DNA from: G020344215 sp039586575
Lineage (GTDB): Bacteria > Gemmatimonadota > Gemmatimonadetes > Palauibacterales > KS3-K002
DNA length: 23,808 nt
NCBI GenBank assembly: GCA_039586575.1
Contig: JBDHKD010000073.1
Span: 1-23,808, forward strand
Reading direction: 5' to 3'
Under the pieces are notes generated by a model. That model was not told where the DNA came from. It was given only the letters and a program-made list of their open reading frames with translations, and did not search any database. Positions 1 to 8,710 of the stretch are shown piece after piece; positions within the stretch are counted from its first letter, which is position 1, and each line of letters opens with the position of its first letter. Made by a program: the position numbers and the translations under genes.

Positions 1-1015
1 AATGGTCGAACACGTCCTGGCCCATGACACAGTCGGGCTGACACTCGAGCTCTGGACCCCACGATCTGGGGTCCAGCGGATTCTGAGTCACGCCCGGCTG
101 GCCCTCGGGGGCGCCGTCCTCGCCGCGACCGTATTGGGTCTGCAGCGGCACGGAGCGATTGACCTCGTCCCAGGAATACGATCCTTTGACGGTCACCTGC
201 GTCAGACCGCGCCGGCCGGCTTTGGTGGTGATGAGCACCACCCCGTTGGCGCCCTCCGCACCGTAGATGCTCGAGGCCGCCGGACCCTTGAGGATCTCGA
301 TGCTCTCGATGTCGTTAGGGTTGAGATCGGCCATCCGGTTCTGTGTGGCCGGGCCGCTGACCCACCGCGGGCCGGCGACATAGTCGGAATTGTTGCTGAC
401 CGGCGTGCCGTCGATCACGAAGAGCGGCTGGTTGCTGCCGAGCAGCGTGTTGAAGCCGCGGATGTTGATGAAGGTGCCGCCCGCTGGATCGCCGGTCGAT
501 TTCGTGACCCAGACGCCGGGTGCTTTACCGGCCAACGCAGCGACCACGTTGGTCTCTCGAGTTTCCACCAGCAACTCGCCTTCCACCGTGCTGACGGTGA
601 ACCCGAGCCGCTCGCGCCTGCTCTCGAGCGTCGCGCCCGTCGCCACGACCGCCTCGAGCTTCAAGGGATCGAGCGCCAGCTCGAAGTCGAGCGTGATTTC
701 GGCGGCGTCGAGCGTGACCTCGCGGGCCTCCGACCTGTAGCTCAACTGCCCGACCCTGAGGGTCACCGGTTCGTCGATGATCCGGTCCTCGGGAATTACG
801 AGCCGGTAGTAGCCGTTGACATCACTCGCCGTGGCAAGCTGCAGCGACTCGATGGTGATGGAGGCGAAGGCTATGGGGGTGCCGGTCACATCCGACACCG
901 TGCCCGAGATGACGACCTGGGCCGCGGCGCCCCGGGCGCCGCCCAGCAGAGCTGCCAGCAGGAAGCAGCCGGTAAGGCGAGCGAGCTTGCGCCCGCCATG
1001 ATCGATTACGGACAT
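1..1015 (-). CDS. SusC/RagA-family TonB-linked outer membrane receptor, N-terminal part
   Basis: The first 338 residues of an outer membrane TonB-dependent receptor; the gene runs off the left edge, so the barrel and any SusD partner are outside the window. A signal peptide (residues 1-33, ending near GAAAQ) is followed by a carboxypeptidase-regulatory-like domain (about 35-115, with DVNGYY) and a TonB plug domain (about 125-240). The plug carries the SusC signature: RGFNTLLGSNQPLFVIDGTPV near residue 200, then NPNDIESIEILKGPAASSIYG. Proteins of this family import oligosaccharides or other large nutrients with energy from TonB. Two ATGs lie 6 nt apart (1021 and 1015). The GGAGG at 1022-1026 touches the first but is 6 nt from the second, so 1015 is preferred. 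Family assignment is firm; the substrate cannot be told. Confidence 0.93.
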   Translation of the reverse strand, partial: MSVIDHGGRKLARLTGCFLLAALLGGARGAAAQVVISGTVSDVTGTPIAFASITIESLQLATASDVNGYYRLVIPEDRIIDEPVTLRVGQLSYRSEAREVTLDAAEITLDFELALDPLKLEAVVATGATLESRRERLGFTVSTVEGELLVETRETNVVAALAGKAPGVWVTKSTGDPAGGTFINIRGFNTLLGSNQPLFVIDGTPVSNNSDYVAGPRWVSGPATQNRMADLNPNDIESIEILKGPAASSIYGAEGANGVVLITTKAGRRGLTQVTVKGSYSWDEVNRSVPLQTQYGRGEDGAPEGQPGVTQNPLDPRSWGPELECQPDCVMGQDVFDH

Positions 1016-1329
1016 AATCATCCTCCGCGCTCGATGGAGGTCACGAGTGGCACGCCAGCGCTACTGATAACTGATGCTCTTTGTGATTGATTCTTCTGGT
1101 CGGGTCTGACGGTCGGTTTGGACGCGGGAGGAACTACGGCGGCTCCGTTGACCCGCAGACCAGCCAGGCGGGACAGCTGGGACTGCAACAACGTGGAGTG
1201 ACTCCAGTCGGAGAGGCTAGTTGTGCACAGACCCAACCGCAGCTCGCCAACCGGGTACCATCATACCTCTCCGCGGCTCGAGGCACAACGCTCAGCGCAC
1301 CGTCGAGCCGCGAAGCGATTTCGCCGGGC
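1016..1329. other. Intergenic region between receptor and Vps10-like gene
   Basis: These 314 bases hold the ribosome binding site of the receptor gene (GGAGG, 1022-1026, minus strand) and the inverted repeat at 1272-1312 listed separately. Nothing else stands out: no clear -35/-10 pair was found for the receptor, and the open frames here are shadows without family resemblance. The spacing suggests that the receptor has its own promoter rather than sharing the transcript of the upstream gene. Confidence 0.5.
1272..1312 (-). terminator. Inverted repeat downstream of the Vps10-like gene, candidate terminator
   Basis: A perfect 10-bp inverted repeat, CGCGGCTCGA (1272-1281) and TCGAGCCGCG (1303-1312), with a 21-nt loop, starts 18 nt after the stop codon of the Vps10-like gene on the minus strand. 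There is no T-run after it, so it may be a 3'-end processing or weak termination hairpin rather than a classical intrinsic terminator. Confidence 0.4.
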
Positions 1330-4296
1330 CTACCGGCCCTTCTTTTTCTCCTTCTGCCCGCGGATCCGCGGCTCGGGCTCGACGCGGGGCTCGCGCGGCC
1401 GCGGTGCGTTCACCTCGAACTCGGTCTCGGCCGACGCGCGGCCCAGCTGTACCCGCACGGTGTAGGTGCCCGGCGTCACATAGAGCGGTCGGCCCAACCG
1501 TACCGCCTCGGCCCACGGCGTATCGGCCGGCTCGACCTCGTCTTTGTCTGCCACACGCTCGCGCTCGACCGGCAGCGCGAGCTCGGGATCGAGGAGCAGG
1601 TCCCAGCGCCAGGTATTCACGCCGCGCACCGCGTCCAGCGCGCCTCGAGCCAGCACGTTCTCATCGGAGTCGAGCACGTTCCACTCGACCCAGCCGTCCC
1701 GCTCGACCCAGAACGGGATGTTCTGGTAGGGCGCGTCCTCCGGCCGGTACCACCAGAGCGAGGGCCGCGAGCGCCACGAGCGGCTGTAGGTGATGGGCTC
1801 GAGCGGGAAGACGTGGAGGTCGGAGTCGATGACCTCGCCGGTCAGCTCCTGGATGGGCAGCGCATCGAGCACCCAGACGCTGCGGCCGTGGGTGCCGGCC
1901 ACCAGCTCGCGCTCGCGCGGGTGGACGATGAGGTCGTGGACCGGCACGTTGGGGAGCCCGGCGCCGGCGGCCTGCCAGCTCTGGCCGCTGTCGAGCGACA
2001 CGTAGGCGCCGCGATCGGTCCCAACATATAGGACGGCCGGGTTGACCGGGTCCTCACGGATCACGTTGACCGGCTCGTCGGGCAGCCCGTCCGCGATGTC
2101 GTGCCAGGTACGGCCGAGGTCAGCGGTCCTATATACGTAGGCCGTGATGTCGTCGTCCCTGTAGCCGTTGAGACTGACATAGGCCACGTTCTCGTCGAAG
2201 CGCGAGGCCTCGACCCGCGAGACCCAGCGGTCGGCCGGCAGGCCGGCGCTCACTTCGGTCCAGTCGGCGCCGCTACCGCGCGTCACGTAGACGTGCCCGT
2301 CGTCGGTGCCGACCCAGAGGAGCCCGAACCGCAAGGGTGACTCGGCGATCACCGTGATGGTGGCGAACGGCACATCGCCGCGGTTCTCGCTCGTGGTGAG
2401 GTCGGGGCTCAGCGCCGTCCACGTCTCACCCTGGTCCATCGAGCGGAAGAGCTTGTTGGCACCGAAGTACAGCACGTCGGCGTTGTGCGAGGAGAGGAGG
2501 ATCGGGGTCAGCCAGTTGTAGCGCAGCGGGTCTTCCAACACCCCATTCCGCGGTCGGACGCGCTGATAGCCGGCCGGCCCGCGGCGGAAGTAGTAGCCGA
2601 ACTGCGAGCCGGCGTAGTAAGTGCGATTGTCGCGCGGGTCGATCTGCGCCCACATGCCGTCGCCGCCACCGACCCGCTCCCATGCCGCCGTGATGTTGGG
2701 GCGCGAGCGGCTCGAGCCCTTGAGCACGCCGTTATCTTGCAGGCCGCCGTAGATGTTGTACGGGTCAGCCATATCGACGGAGACGGTGTAGAACTGGCCG
2801 ACCGATACAGTGGAGAGGGTCAGCCAGGTCGCGCCGCCATCCCAGGTCACGTCGAGGCCGCCGTCGTTGCCGAGGATGACGTGCTCCGGATACTGCGGGT
2901 CGATCCACATCGCCTGGTGATCGGCGTGGACCTGGCGGCCGGCAACCTGCCGGAAGGTGACGCCGCCATCCTCGGAGCCGAGGAGCGGCACGCCCAACAC
3001 GTAGACGCGGTCGACGTCGTCGGGCGCCACGCGGATCTGGCCGAAGTAGTAGCCGTAGGTGTAGACCGCCTGGCGGATCGGCTCCGGGTTGGTGCGGCGC
3101 CAGCTGGCGCCCGCATCGTCGGAGCGCCAGATCTCGATCCCACGGATGTCGGCGGAGAAGAGCGCGGCGTTGGCGTCCTCCAGCGCCTCGAGCAGGTCGG
3201 CGATCGTGATGGAATCGCTGCGTACGGCGTCGATCAGCGCCTCGGCGTCGAGCCGCGGATCGAGGTCGTTGCCGCGCAGGAAGTCCTCGATCTCTTCGGG
3301 ATCCTGCTCCAGAAACTCCTCCTTACTCATCTCGCGCAGGCGCTTGGGTGTGACCGCACCGTCGCCCAGATCCCACTCGTCCTCGGGCAGTGTCTCCTGG
3401 TTGTCGAGCGAGGCGTAGACGACCTGCGGGTCGGCGGGCGTGACCGCCAGACCGATGCGGCCCAGGTGCGCGCCGCGCGGGAAGCCACCGGCCAGCCGCT
3501 CCCACGTGTCGCCGCCATCGGTCGATTTCCAGATGGCACTCCCCTCTCCGCCTTCGACGAAGTTCCACGGCCGGCGGACGCGCTCCCAGGCGGCGGCGAG
3601 AATCACGTCGGGGTTACCGGGCTGGAAGACGAGGTCGACGAAGCCGGTGATGTCGCTTTCTCCGGCCAGCACGAGCTCCCAGGTATCACCGCCGTCGAGC
3701 GAGCGATAGACGCCGCGCTCTCCGCCCGGCGTGTAGAGCTTGCCGAGCGCCGCGACGAAGACGCGATCGGGGTCACGCGGATCGATGAGGATACGTCCGA
3801 TGCGGTCCGCCCCCTCGAGCCCCACCGACTCCCAGGTCGCGCCACCGTCGAGCGACCGGAATACACCGGCTCCACCGTAGGACGAGCGCGACGAGTTGTT
3901 CTCGCCGGTGCCGACGAAGATGCGCTGCGGGTTGGAGGCGTCGAGCGTCATGTCGCCTATGATGATGGACGGCTCCTCGTCGAACAGCGGCTCGAAGGAG
4001 ACGCCGTTGTTGGTGGTCTTCCAAATGCCGCCCGAGGCGTAGGCCGCGTAGAACGTGTACGGTTCGCCGGACACGCCCTCGATGTCTACCAGGCGGCCGC
4101 CCTGCACGACCGGCCCGACGTCCCGCCACTCGAGCCCCTTGAGGAGGGTCGCGCGGTCCAGCTCCTGATGCCGCGCCCAGGCGGCGCGCCGGGCTTCCAC
4201 GGTCGGCGGCTCGGCCGGCCGCGGACGTTCCTGGGCCAGCGACTCGGCGGCGGCGAGGGTCACGAACAAGGCAAGAGCACAGGCGTATCGCAACAT
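1330..4296 (-). CDS. Secreted Vps10/sortilin-like BNR-repeat beta-propeller protein
   Basis: A 988-residue exported protein. It has a signal peptide (residues 1-20, LRYACALALFVTLAAAESLAQ) and at least nine Asp-box (BNR) turns of the S-x-D-x-G-x-T-W type, for example SLDGGATW, STDGGDTW, SDDAGASW, SMDQGETW and SLDSGQSW. These mark a double beta-propeller of the Vps10/sialidase-like fold often annotated as glycosyl hydrolase. An acidic helical segment of about 75 residues interrupts the propeller (around DNA 3130-3400). The C-terminus is a beta-sandwich-like region ending in a basic KEKKKGR tail. I chose ATG 4296 over the ATG at 4410 because it begins the signal peptide and has GGAG (4305-4308) 8 nt upstream. 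Such proteins are common in Gemmatimonadota and Bacteroidota next to SusC receptors; whether this one is an enzyme is not shown by any residue I can identify. Confidence 0.88.
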   Translation of the reverse strand: MLRYACALALFVTLAAAESLAQERPRPAEPPTVEARRAAWARHQELDRATLLKGLEWRDVGPVVQGGRLVDIEGVSGEPYTFYAAYASGGIWKTTNNGVSFEPLFDEEPSIIIGDMTLDASNPQRIFVGTGENNSSRSSYGGAGVFRSLDGGATWESVGLEGADRIGRILIDPRDPDRVFVAALGKLYTPGGERGVYRSLDGGDTWELVLAGESDITGFVDLVFQPGNPDVILAAAWERVRRPWNFVEGGEGSAIWKSTDGGDTWERLAGGFPRGAHLGRIGLAVTPADPQVVYASLDNQETLPEDEWDLGDGAVTPKRLREMSKEEFLEQDPEEIEDFLRGNDLDPRLDAEALIDAVRSDSITIADLLEALEDANAALFSADIRGIEIWRSDDAGASWRRTNPEPIRQAVYTYGYYFGQIRVAPDDVDRVYVLGVPLLGSEDGGVTFRQVAGRQVHADHQAMWIDPQYPEHVILGNDGGLDVTWDGGATWLTLSTVSVGQFYTVSVDMADPYNIYGGLQDNGVLKGSSRSRPNITAAWERVGGGDGMWAQIDPRDNRTYYAGSQFGYYFRRGPAGYQRVRPRNGVLEDPLRYNWLTPILLSSHNADVLYFGANKLFRSMDQGETWTALSPDLTTSENRGDVPFATITVIAESPLRFGLLWVGTDDGHVYVTRGSGADWTEVSAGLPADRWVSRVEASRFDENVAYVSLNGYRDDDITAYVYRTADLGRTWHDIADGLPDEPVNVIREDPVNPAVLYVGTDRGAYVSLDSGQSWQAAGAGLPNVPVHDLIVHPRERELVAGTHGRSVWVLDALPIQELTGEVIDSDLHVFPLEPITYSRSWRSRPSLWWYRPEDAPYQNIPFWVERDGWVEWNVLDSDENVLARGALDAVRGVNTWRWDLLLDPELALPVERERVADKDEVEPADTPWAEAVRLGRPLYVTPGTYTVRVQLGRASAETEFEVNAPRPREPRVEPEPRIRGQKEKKKGR

Positions 4297-4466
4297 GGTA
4301 CGCACTCCAGGCACGTTGTCGTTGGGTGCAATCGCGATCGAGTGGCCGGGCGTTGGACGTCCGGCCGGCACGGCGGAGAAACTAGGCCCCGATGCAGCGA
4401 GAGTCCACACGGGCCGGCGATCCGATTCGCCTTGCGTCGCCGGGCCTCAGCTTGCATGCTCCCCCC

Positions 4467-6422
4467 ATGTCAGAGGAGCCGGGCGCCGAGTTTCTCGAAC
4501 TGCAAGAAGTGCTGGCCGGCCGCTACTCGCTGGAACGCGAGCTGGGCCGCGGCGGCATGGGGATCGTCTATCTGGCCAAAGAGGTGTCGCTCGACCGGCC
4601 AGTGGCGCTCAAGATCTTGCCGCCGGAGCTGGCGGCACGGCCGCAAGCGCGCGAGCGGTTCCTCAACGAGGCACGTACTGCGGCCAAGCTCAGCCACCCG
4701 AACATCGTCCCGATCTTCGCCGTCGATGAGGTGAACGATGTCGTGCTCTTCGCCATGGCCTACATCGAGGGCGAGACCTTGGGCGAGCGGATCCGGGCGC
4801 GCGGGCCACGTCCACCCTCCGAGGTCGCCCGCACCCTGCGCGAGGTGGCCTGGGCGCTGGCCTACGCGCACGCCCAGGGCGTCATTCACCGCGACGTGAA
4901 GCCTGACAATATCTTGCTGGAGTCGGGCAGCGGTCGCGCCTTGGTGGCGGACTTCGGGATCGCGCGTGTCGCCAAGAACGTCGAGGGCGAGGGTCAGGCG
5001 CTCACCTCCGGCACGGTCGAGTTCATGAGCCCGGAGCAAGCGAAGGGCGAAGTGGTGGGAGCGGCCAGTGACATGTACTCGCTCGGCGTTGTCGGCTACT
5101 ACGCGTTGAGCGGCAAGTTCCCCTTCGAAGGATCGACCCCGCAGGTCATACTCGCCAAGCACATCAGCGAGCCGGCCCCGCCTGTCGCTTCGGCGGCGCC
5201 CGGCGTTCCCGGCCGGCTGGCGCGGGCGATCGATTGCTGTCTGAACAAGGACCCGGCGCAAAGGTTCGCCAGCGACGCCGAGCTGGCCGAGGCGCTGAGC
5301 CAGACGCTGCCCCAGCGGCGCGAGCTGCCGGTGCCGCTGCGCATCTTCGTCAGCCAACAGGGGCGGATCGGCGCCGGCGGCGCGCTGCTCTACCTGCTCA
5401 TCCTGGCGATCATCTCCGGGGTCGCCGGCGAGGCGGCGCCGCTGGGCCTCGAGACGCTGGTCGGATACGGCGTGTTCGTCGGCGGCCTGACGATCGTGCC
5501 AGCCGGGGTCGTGCTCAACAAGGTGCGCCGATTACTCAGGGCCGGGTACGGTCCGGACGAGCTGGCGGTCGCGCTCAAAGAAGAGATCGCGCGCAAACGT
5601 GAGGAGGGCGCATTCGAGTTCGGGCACGGCCCGTCGCTTTACGAGCGGATCGTCCGCTACCTCTGCGCCACGAGCTTCGTGGTGGCCGCAGGCGCCACAG
5701 TGGCGATGTCGGTGCTGGCGGGGCCGGCGGGGCCGTGGCTCTACACCCTGGGCCTAACGGTGGCCTTCTCGCTGACAACCGGAATCGGGACGGGCGTGCT
5801 GGCGCTGATGCGCCTGGAGCGCCGGCGCAACATCGACGGCCAATTGCGCAGCTGGTTCTGGAAGTCGCGGCTGGGCCGCGGCGTCTTCAAGCTCGCCGGG
5901 CTCGGCTTGCGACGCGTCCCGGATGCGGGTGCCGCTACCTATAGGCCCACCGAGCTGGCGATCGGGATGGCCGCCGACCGGCTCTACGAGGAGCTTCCCA
6001 GGGAGATGCGCCGCGCGCTCCGCGACCTGCCCGACGTCGTGCGCAAGCTGGAGATCGACGCGCAGCGGATGCGCGTTCGCCTCGAGGATCTCAACGGTGT
6101 GGTAGCGCGGGCGCGTAGCGAGCGGACGCCGAGCCGCGCCCTGGATGCTTCACCGACACCGGACGACAGCCGCAGTATGATCGAGCGACGTCAGCAGCTC
6201 GAGAGCGATCTGCTGGCCGCACGCGATGCCACCCAGCAGCGCCTGGCCGACGCCGTGGCGGCGCTGGAGACGATCCGCTTGAGCCTGTTGCGCATGCACG
6301 CCGGGTCGGGCAGTGTGGAAAGCGTGACCGGTGATCTGGCCGCCGCGCGCGATGTCGCCGAAGACATCGACCGGTTGCTCGAGGCGCACACCGAAATCGA
6401 CTCGCTACTCAAGGACGAGTAG
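4467..6422 (+). CDS. Membrane serine/threonine protein kinase
   Basis: A 651-residue Hanks-type kinase. The N-terminal domain (about 20-285) has every key element: glycine loop GRGGMGIVY (27-35), ATP lysine in VALKIL (K49), alpha-C glutamate E68, catalytic HRDVKPDN (141-148), DFG (162-164), SPE in the activation segment, and SDMYSLGVV. Two pairs of hydrophobic helices follow (about 315-365 and 415-460), then a helical coiled-coil tail (about 515-650). With four crossings both ends lie in the cytoplasm, so there is no extracellular sensor such as PASTA repeats. ATG 4467 is chosen because the kinase domain begins just after it; the longer frame from 4392 adds an unrelated leader. No Shine-Dalgarno is visible, so it may be leaderless. 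The gene is divergent from the Vps10-like gene across 170 bp. Confidence 0.92.
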   Translation: MSEEPGAEFLELQEVLAGRYSLERELGRGGMGIVYLAKEVSLDRPVALKILPPELAARPQARERFLNEARTAAKLSHPNIVPIFAVDEVNDVVLFAMAYIEGETLGERIRARGPRPPSEVARTLREVAWALAYAHAQGVIHRDVKPDNILLESGSGRALVADFGIARVAKNVEGEGQALTSGTVEFMSPEQAKGEVVGAASDMYSLGVVGYYALSGKFPFEGSTPQVILAKHISEPAPPVASAAPGVPGRLARAIDCCLNKDPAQRFASDAELAEALSQTLPQRRELPVPLRIFVSQQGRIGAGGALLYLLILAIISGVAGEAAPLGLETLVGYGVFVGGLTIVPAGVVLNKVRRLLRAGYGPDELAVALKEEIARKREEGAFEFGHGPSLYERIVRYLCATSFVVAAGATVAMSVLAGPAGPWLYTLGLTVAFSLTTGIGTGVLALMRLERRRNIDGQLRSWFWKSRLGRGVFKLAGLGLRRVPDAGAATYRPTELAIGMAADRLYEELPREMRRALRDLPDVVRKLEIDAQRMRVRLEDLNGVVARARSERTPSRALDASPTPDDSRSMIERRQQLESDLLAARDATQQRLADAVAALETIRLSLLRMHAGSGSVESVTGDLAAARDVAEDIDRLLEAHTEIDSLLKDE

Positions 6423-7218
6423 CGGCCCCTTCACCGCGAGCGCGCAGCACGTGGTCGGCCAGCTCGGCGAATCCCCTTCCCCGATCGGCACCTGTGATGT
6501 AGCGAGGCGGTGTTGTCAGCCGCGCCACGTAGTCTTCGACGTTCGCCACCCCGACGCTTAAGGGAAAAAAGTCGAACGCCGCCGCGTCGTTACCGCTATC
6601 GCCGATGAAGAGCCAGCGCGACCTCTCCCCATCCACCTCCAGGGCGAGCGCCTCACGCGCCGCGCGCACGATGCCGCGTGCCTTGTCCCAGTCGCCGGGA
6701 ATCGCGTGGGCGTGGACGCTGGACACCGCACTCCGCGCACCCTCACCTTCGATCAGCTTGATGAGCGCGTCGATGTCCGCTGCGGGCAGTCGCACCGTCT
6801 CGCCGACATCGAACGCCAGATCGCAGCGGCGCGCCCTCTGATCGATGGCCTCCTTTACCTGCGGCAGCTCGGCGGCGACGCGGCGGCGGACCCGCTGAAA
6901 GAGCTCGGGATAAGCACGCCGCCGCTCGTCCGACTCGAAGTAGCCCTCGCGCGGCACCCGGTCCTCGCGCCACACCCAGCCGGCCCCGTTCTCGCCGACC
7001 GCGGCATCGACGGGCCAGTGCTGGGCGACGACATCGACCCAGCCGAGCGGCCGCCCGGTCACGGCGATAAGGCGGAGGCCGGCGCCGGCGAGCCGGTGCA
7101 TGGCCTCGAAGGCGGCGAGCTCGAGGCGGCCGTGTCGGGTGACGGTGTCATCGATGTCGAAGGCAAGACCGATGAGCTCACGGCAGGCCTGGGCGTCCAG
7201 CTCGTCGAGCGGTCTCAT
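6409..7218 (-). CDS. HAD-superfamily phosphatase (Cof/IIB type)
   Basis: A 269-residue cytoplasmic hydrolase of the haloacid dehalogenase superfamily. Motif I is FDIDDT (nucleophile D21, acid D23), motif II is the TGRP threonine (T54), and motif IV is GDSGNDAAAF (206-215). The large region between motifs II and IV, with AVGENGAGWV, matches a C2 cap of the IIB subfamily, which includes sugar-phosphate, sucrose-phosphate and mannosyl-3-phosphoglycerate phosphatases. The substrate is not determined. Its ATG overlaps the stop of the upstream metallophosphoesterase as ATGA (7215-7218), so the two are translationally coupled. Its 3' end overlaps the kinase gene on the other strand by 14 bp (6409-6422). 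Confidence 0.88.
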   Translation of the reverse strand: MRPLDELDAQACRELIGLAFDIDDTVTRHGRLELAAFEAMHRLAGAGLRLIAVTGRPLGWVDVVAQHWPVDAAVGENGAGWVWREDRVPREGYFESDERRRAYPELFQRVRRRVAAELPQVKEAIDQRARRCDLAFDVGETVRLPAADIDALIKLIEGEGARSAVSSVHAHAIPGDWDKARGIVRAAREALALEVDGERSRWLFIGDSGNDAAAFDFFPLSVGVANVEDYVARLTTPPRYITGADRGRGFAELADHVLRARGEGAATRP

Positions 7219-8657
7219 ACCGGCTCCTCCTCGTGATGCCGCCGACGTCGCAGGATCGCGGCTTCTATCCGGTCCTCCAGCTCCGCCCAGGGCCCCGCCA
7301 GGCTGCCGCCGCCCGCTCCGCGGATCCTCTCCTCGAGCGCGGCACGGAACTCGTCGCTGCGGCCGGCTGCGCCGGCGCGCCGGAATTCGAGCGAGACATC
7401 GCCCCCACCCTCTCCGTCGTTGTAGACGCGCAGCGAAGCGATGTCGAGTCGCTCATTCATGAAGAGGATCGACGCGCCGAGCGCCGTGAACGGCTCGCGC
7501 GAGTCGATCGGCCAACCTCCCGTGTTGTAGACCTCGACCACGCCGTTCCGCTCCGGGTCTTCGAGAACCGTCTCGAACGGCTTATGCGTGTGACCGAACA
7601 CGAAGCTGAGATCGGCGGGAACGTGACCGAGCTCGTCGCGCAGTTGTCGGTAGGCGGGACCGAGAAGGTAGCTCTCGATCCCCTTGCGGAGCTCCGGCGA
7701 GTAGACGGCCTCGCGATTCGAACGCTCGCCGGAGAGCTTGGGGCCGACCCAGGTGAAGATCTTTTTCAGCGCGATGCGCTCCAGCTTGTCACCGGGAATC
7801 CAGGGGACGTCGGCGACGCGCACAGCGCGACGGGCGAGCGCGTCCGCGAATTCGTCGAACTCGACCGGGTCGCGCAGCATCTGGAAGAGCGTACGCATGT
7901 CGGCACCGGCGCCGCCCGAGCGACCGAGCAGCGACCAGACGAACTCGATCCAGGCAAAGTTCTCTTCTTCGATCTCATCGATCGTCTCGACGCGCGGGCG
8001 GTCGGGGAAGAGCCAGCGGCGGAACGTGCTGAACGCGTAGTACAGGGGCTCGACGTAGTGGCCGTGGTGAAAGAGGACGCAGCGCTCCGCCAATCCGTCC
8101 AGCAAGGCGAGGTTCGGGTAGACGACGAGCACTTTTTCGTCGGCGTCACCTGACCCGTGAGTCGGCCCCAGGCGCTTGACGATCTTGTTGAGCAAGAAAG
8201 CGGGGACCGCGTCATCGAGGCGCAGCGGCGTCACGTGCCGGAGCGGCGGCAAGCCGTTCTGGGAGTCCCGGCCCACGACGGTCTCACCGTACTGGGTCTC
8301 GCGGGCGACCTCCCAGATATGATGGTCGTGGTTGCCCGGAATGTAGACGAGCTTCTCGAACAACCGGCGCTCGAGCAGCAGACGGGCGAGTCGCTCGAAG
8401 TTGGCCAGCGCCTGACTGAAAGAGCCGAAGGCGAGCTCGAGCGCGTCGCCGTTCAGGATCAGAACGGGTCGCCGGTCGCCGCAGTTCGCCTCGATCACCT
8501 GCTCCAGGCAGAGGACGAGCTGCGCCAGTACGGGACCTGTAGCGTCCGTATCGACCTCGTGGCTCGCCGGCTGCAGAGGCGTGAGGATGCTGTCCGGCTC
8601 GCCGAGGTGCAGGTCGGAGAGGCAGACGTAGCGGACGTCGTGCAGGTCGGGTGACAT
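7215..8657 (-). CDS. Calcineurin-like metallophosphoesterase
   Basis: A 480-residue phosphoesterase with all five metal-binding blocks in order: SDLHLG (D15, H17), LNGDALE (D71), PGNHDHH (N109, H110, D111), FHHGHYVE (about 215) and FGHTHKPFE (about 355). These bind two metal ions and cleave phosphate esters. No signal peptide or membrane segment is seen, so it is probably cytoplasmic. The protein is longer than minimal family members because of a helical insert between the third and fourth blocks. It is followed by the HAD phosphatase with a 4-bp overlap. The ATG lies 4 nt after the 3' arm of a strong hairpin (8662-8697) that also contains the only G-rich candidate ribosome binding site, which hints at control of translation. 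Substrate unknown. Confidence 0.9.
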   Translation of the reverse strand: MSPDLHDVRYVCLSDLHLGEPDSILTPLQPASHEVDTDATGPVLAQLVLCLEQVIEANCGDRRPVLILNGDALELAFGSFSQALANFERLARLLLERRLFEKLVYIPGNHDHHIWEVARETQYGETVVGRDSQNGLPPLRHVTPLRLDDAVPAFLLNKIVKRLGPTHGSGDADEKVLVVYPNLALLDGLAERCVLFHHGHYVEPLYYAFSTFRRWLFPDRPRVETIDEIEEENFAWIEFVWSLLGRSGGAGADMRTLFQMLRDPVEFDEFADALARRAVRVADVPWIPGDKLERIALKKIFTWVGPKLSGERSNREAVYSPELRKGIESYLLGPAYRQLRDELGHVPADLSFVFGHTHKPFETVLEDPERNGVVEVYNTGGWPIDSREPFTALGASILFMNERLDIASLRVYNDGEGGGDVSLEFRRAGAAGRSDEFRAALEERIRGAGGGSLAGPWAELEDRIEAAILRRRRHHEEEPV

Positions 8658-8661
8658 GAGG

Positions 8662-8697
8662 ACCCCCGGTCGTCGAGAAGCGTGATAGACCGGGGGT
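8662..8697 (-). promoter_or_regulatory. Perfect 10-bp hairpin ahead of the phosphoesterase start
   Basis: ACCCCCGGTC (8662-8671) and GACCGGGGGT (8688-8697) form a perfect inverted repeat with a 16-nt loop, in the 53-bp gap between the HEAT-protein gene and the phosphoesterase gene. In minus-strand RNA the second arm ends 4 nt before the ATG and contains the GGGGG that would serve as ribosome binding site. There is no T-run, so it may occlude the start or act as a partial terminator or processing site within the operon. Confidence 0.55.
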
Positions 8698-8710
8698 TAT
8701 GTTAGCAGCG

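Noticed and set aside
2..1090. Plus-strand open frame antisense to the receptor gene
   Set aside because: The minus strand gives a clear SusC-type signal peptide, regulatory domain and plug; the plus frame is a shadow.
2485..4734. Long plus-strand open frame of 749 codons antisense to the Vps10-like gene
   Set aside because: It mirrors the codon pattern of the true gene in GC-rich DNA, has no recognisable domain, and runs across the intergenic region into the kinase gene in the wrong frame.
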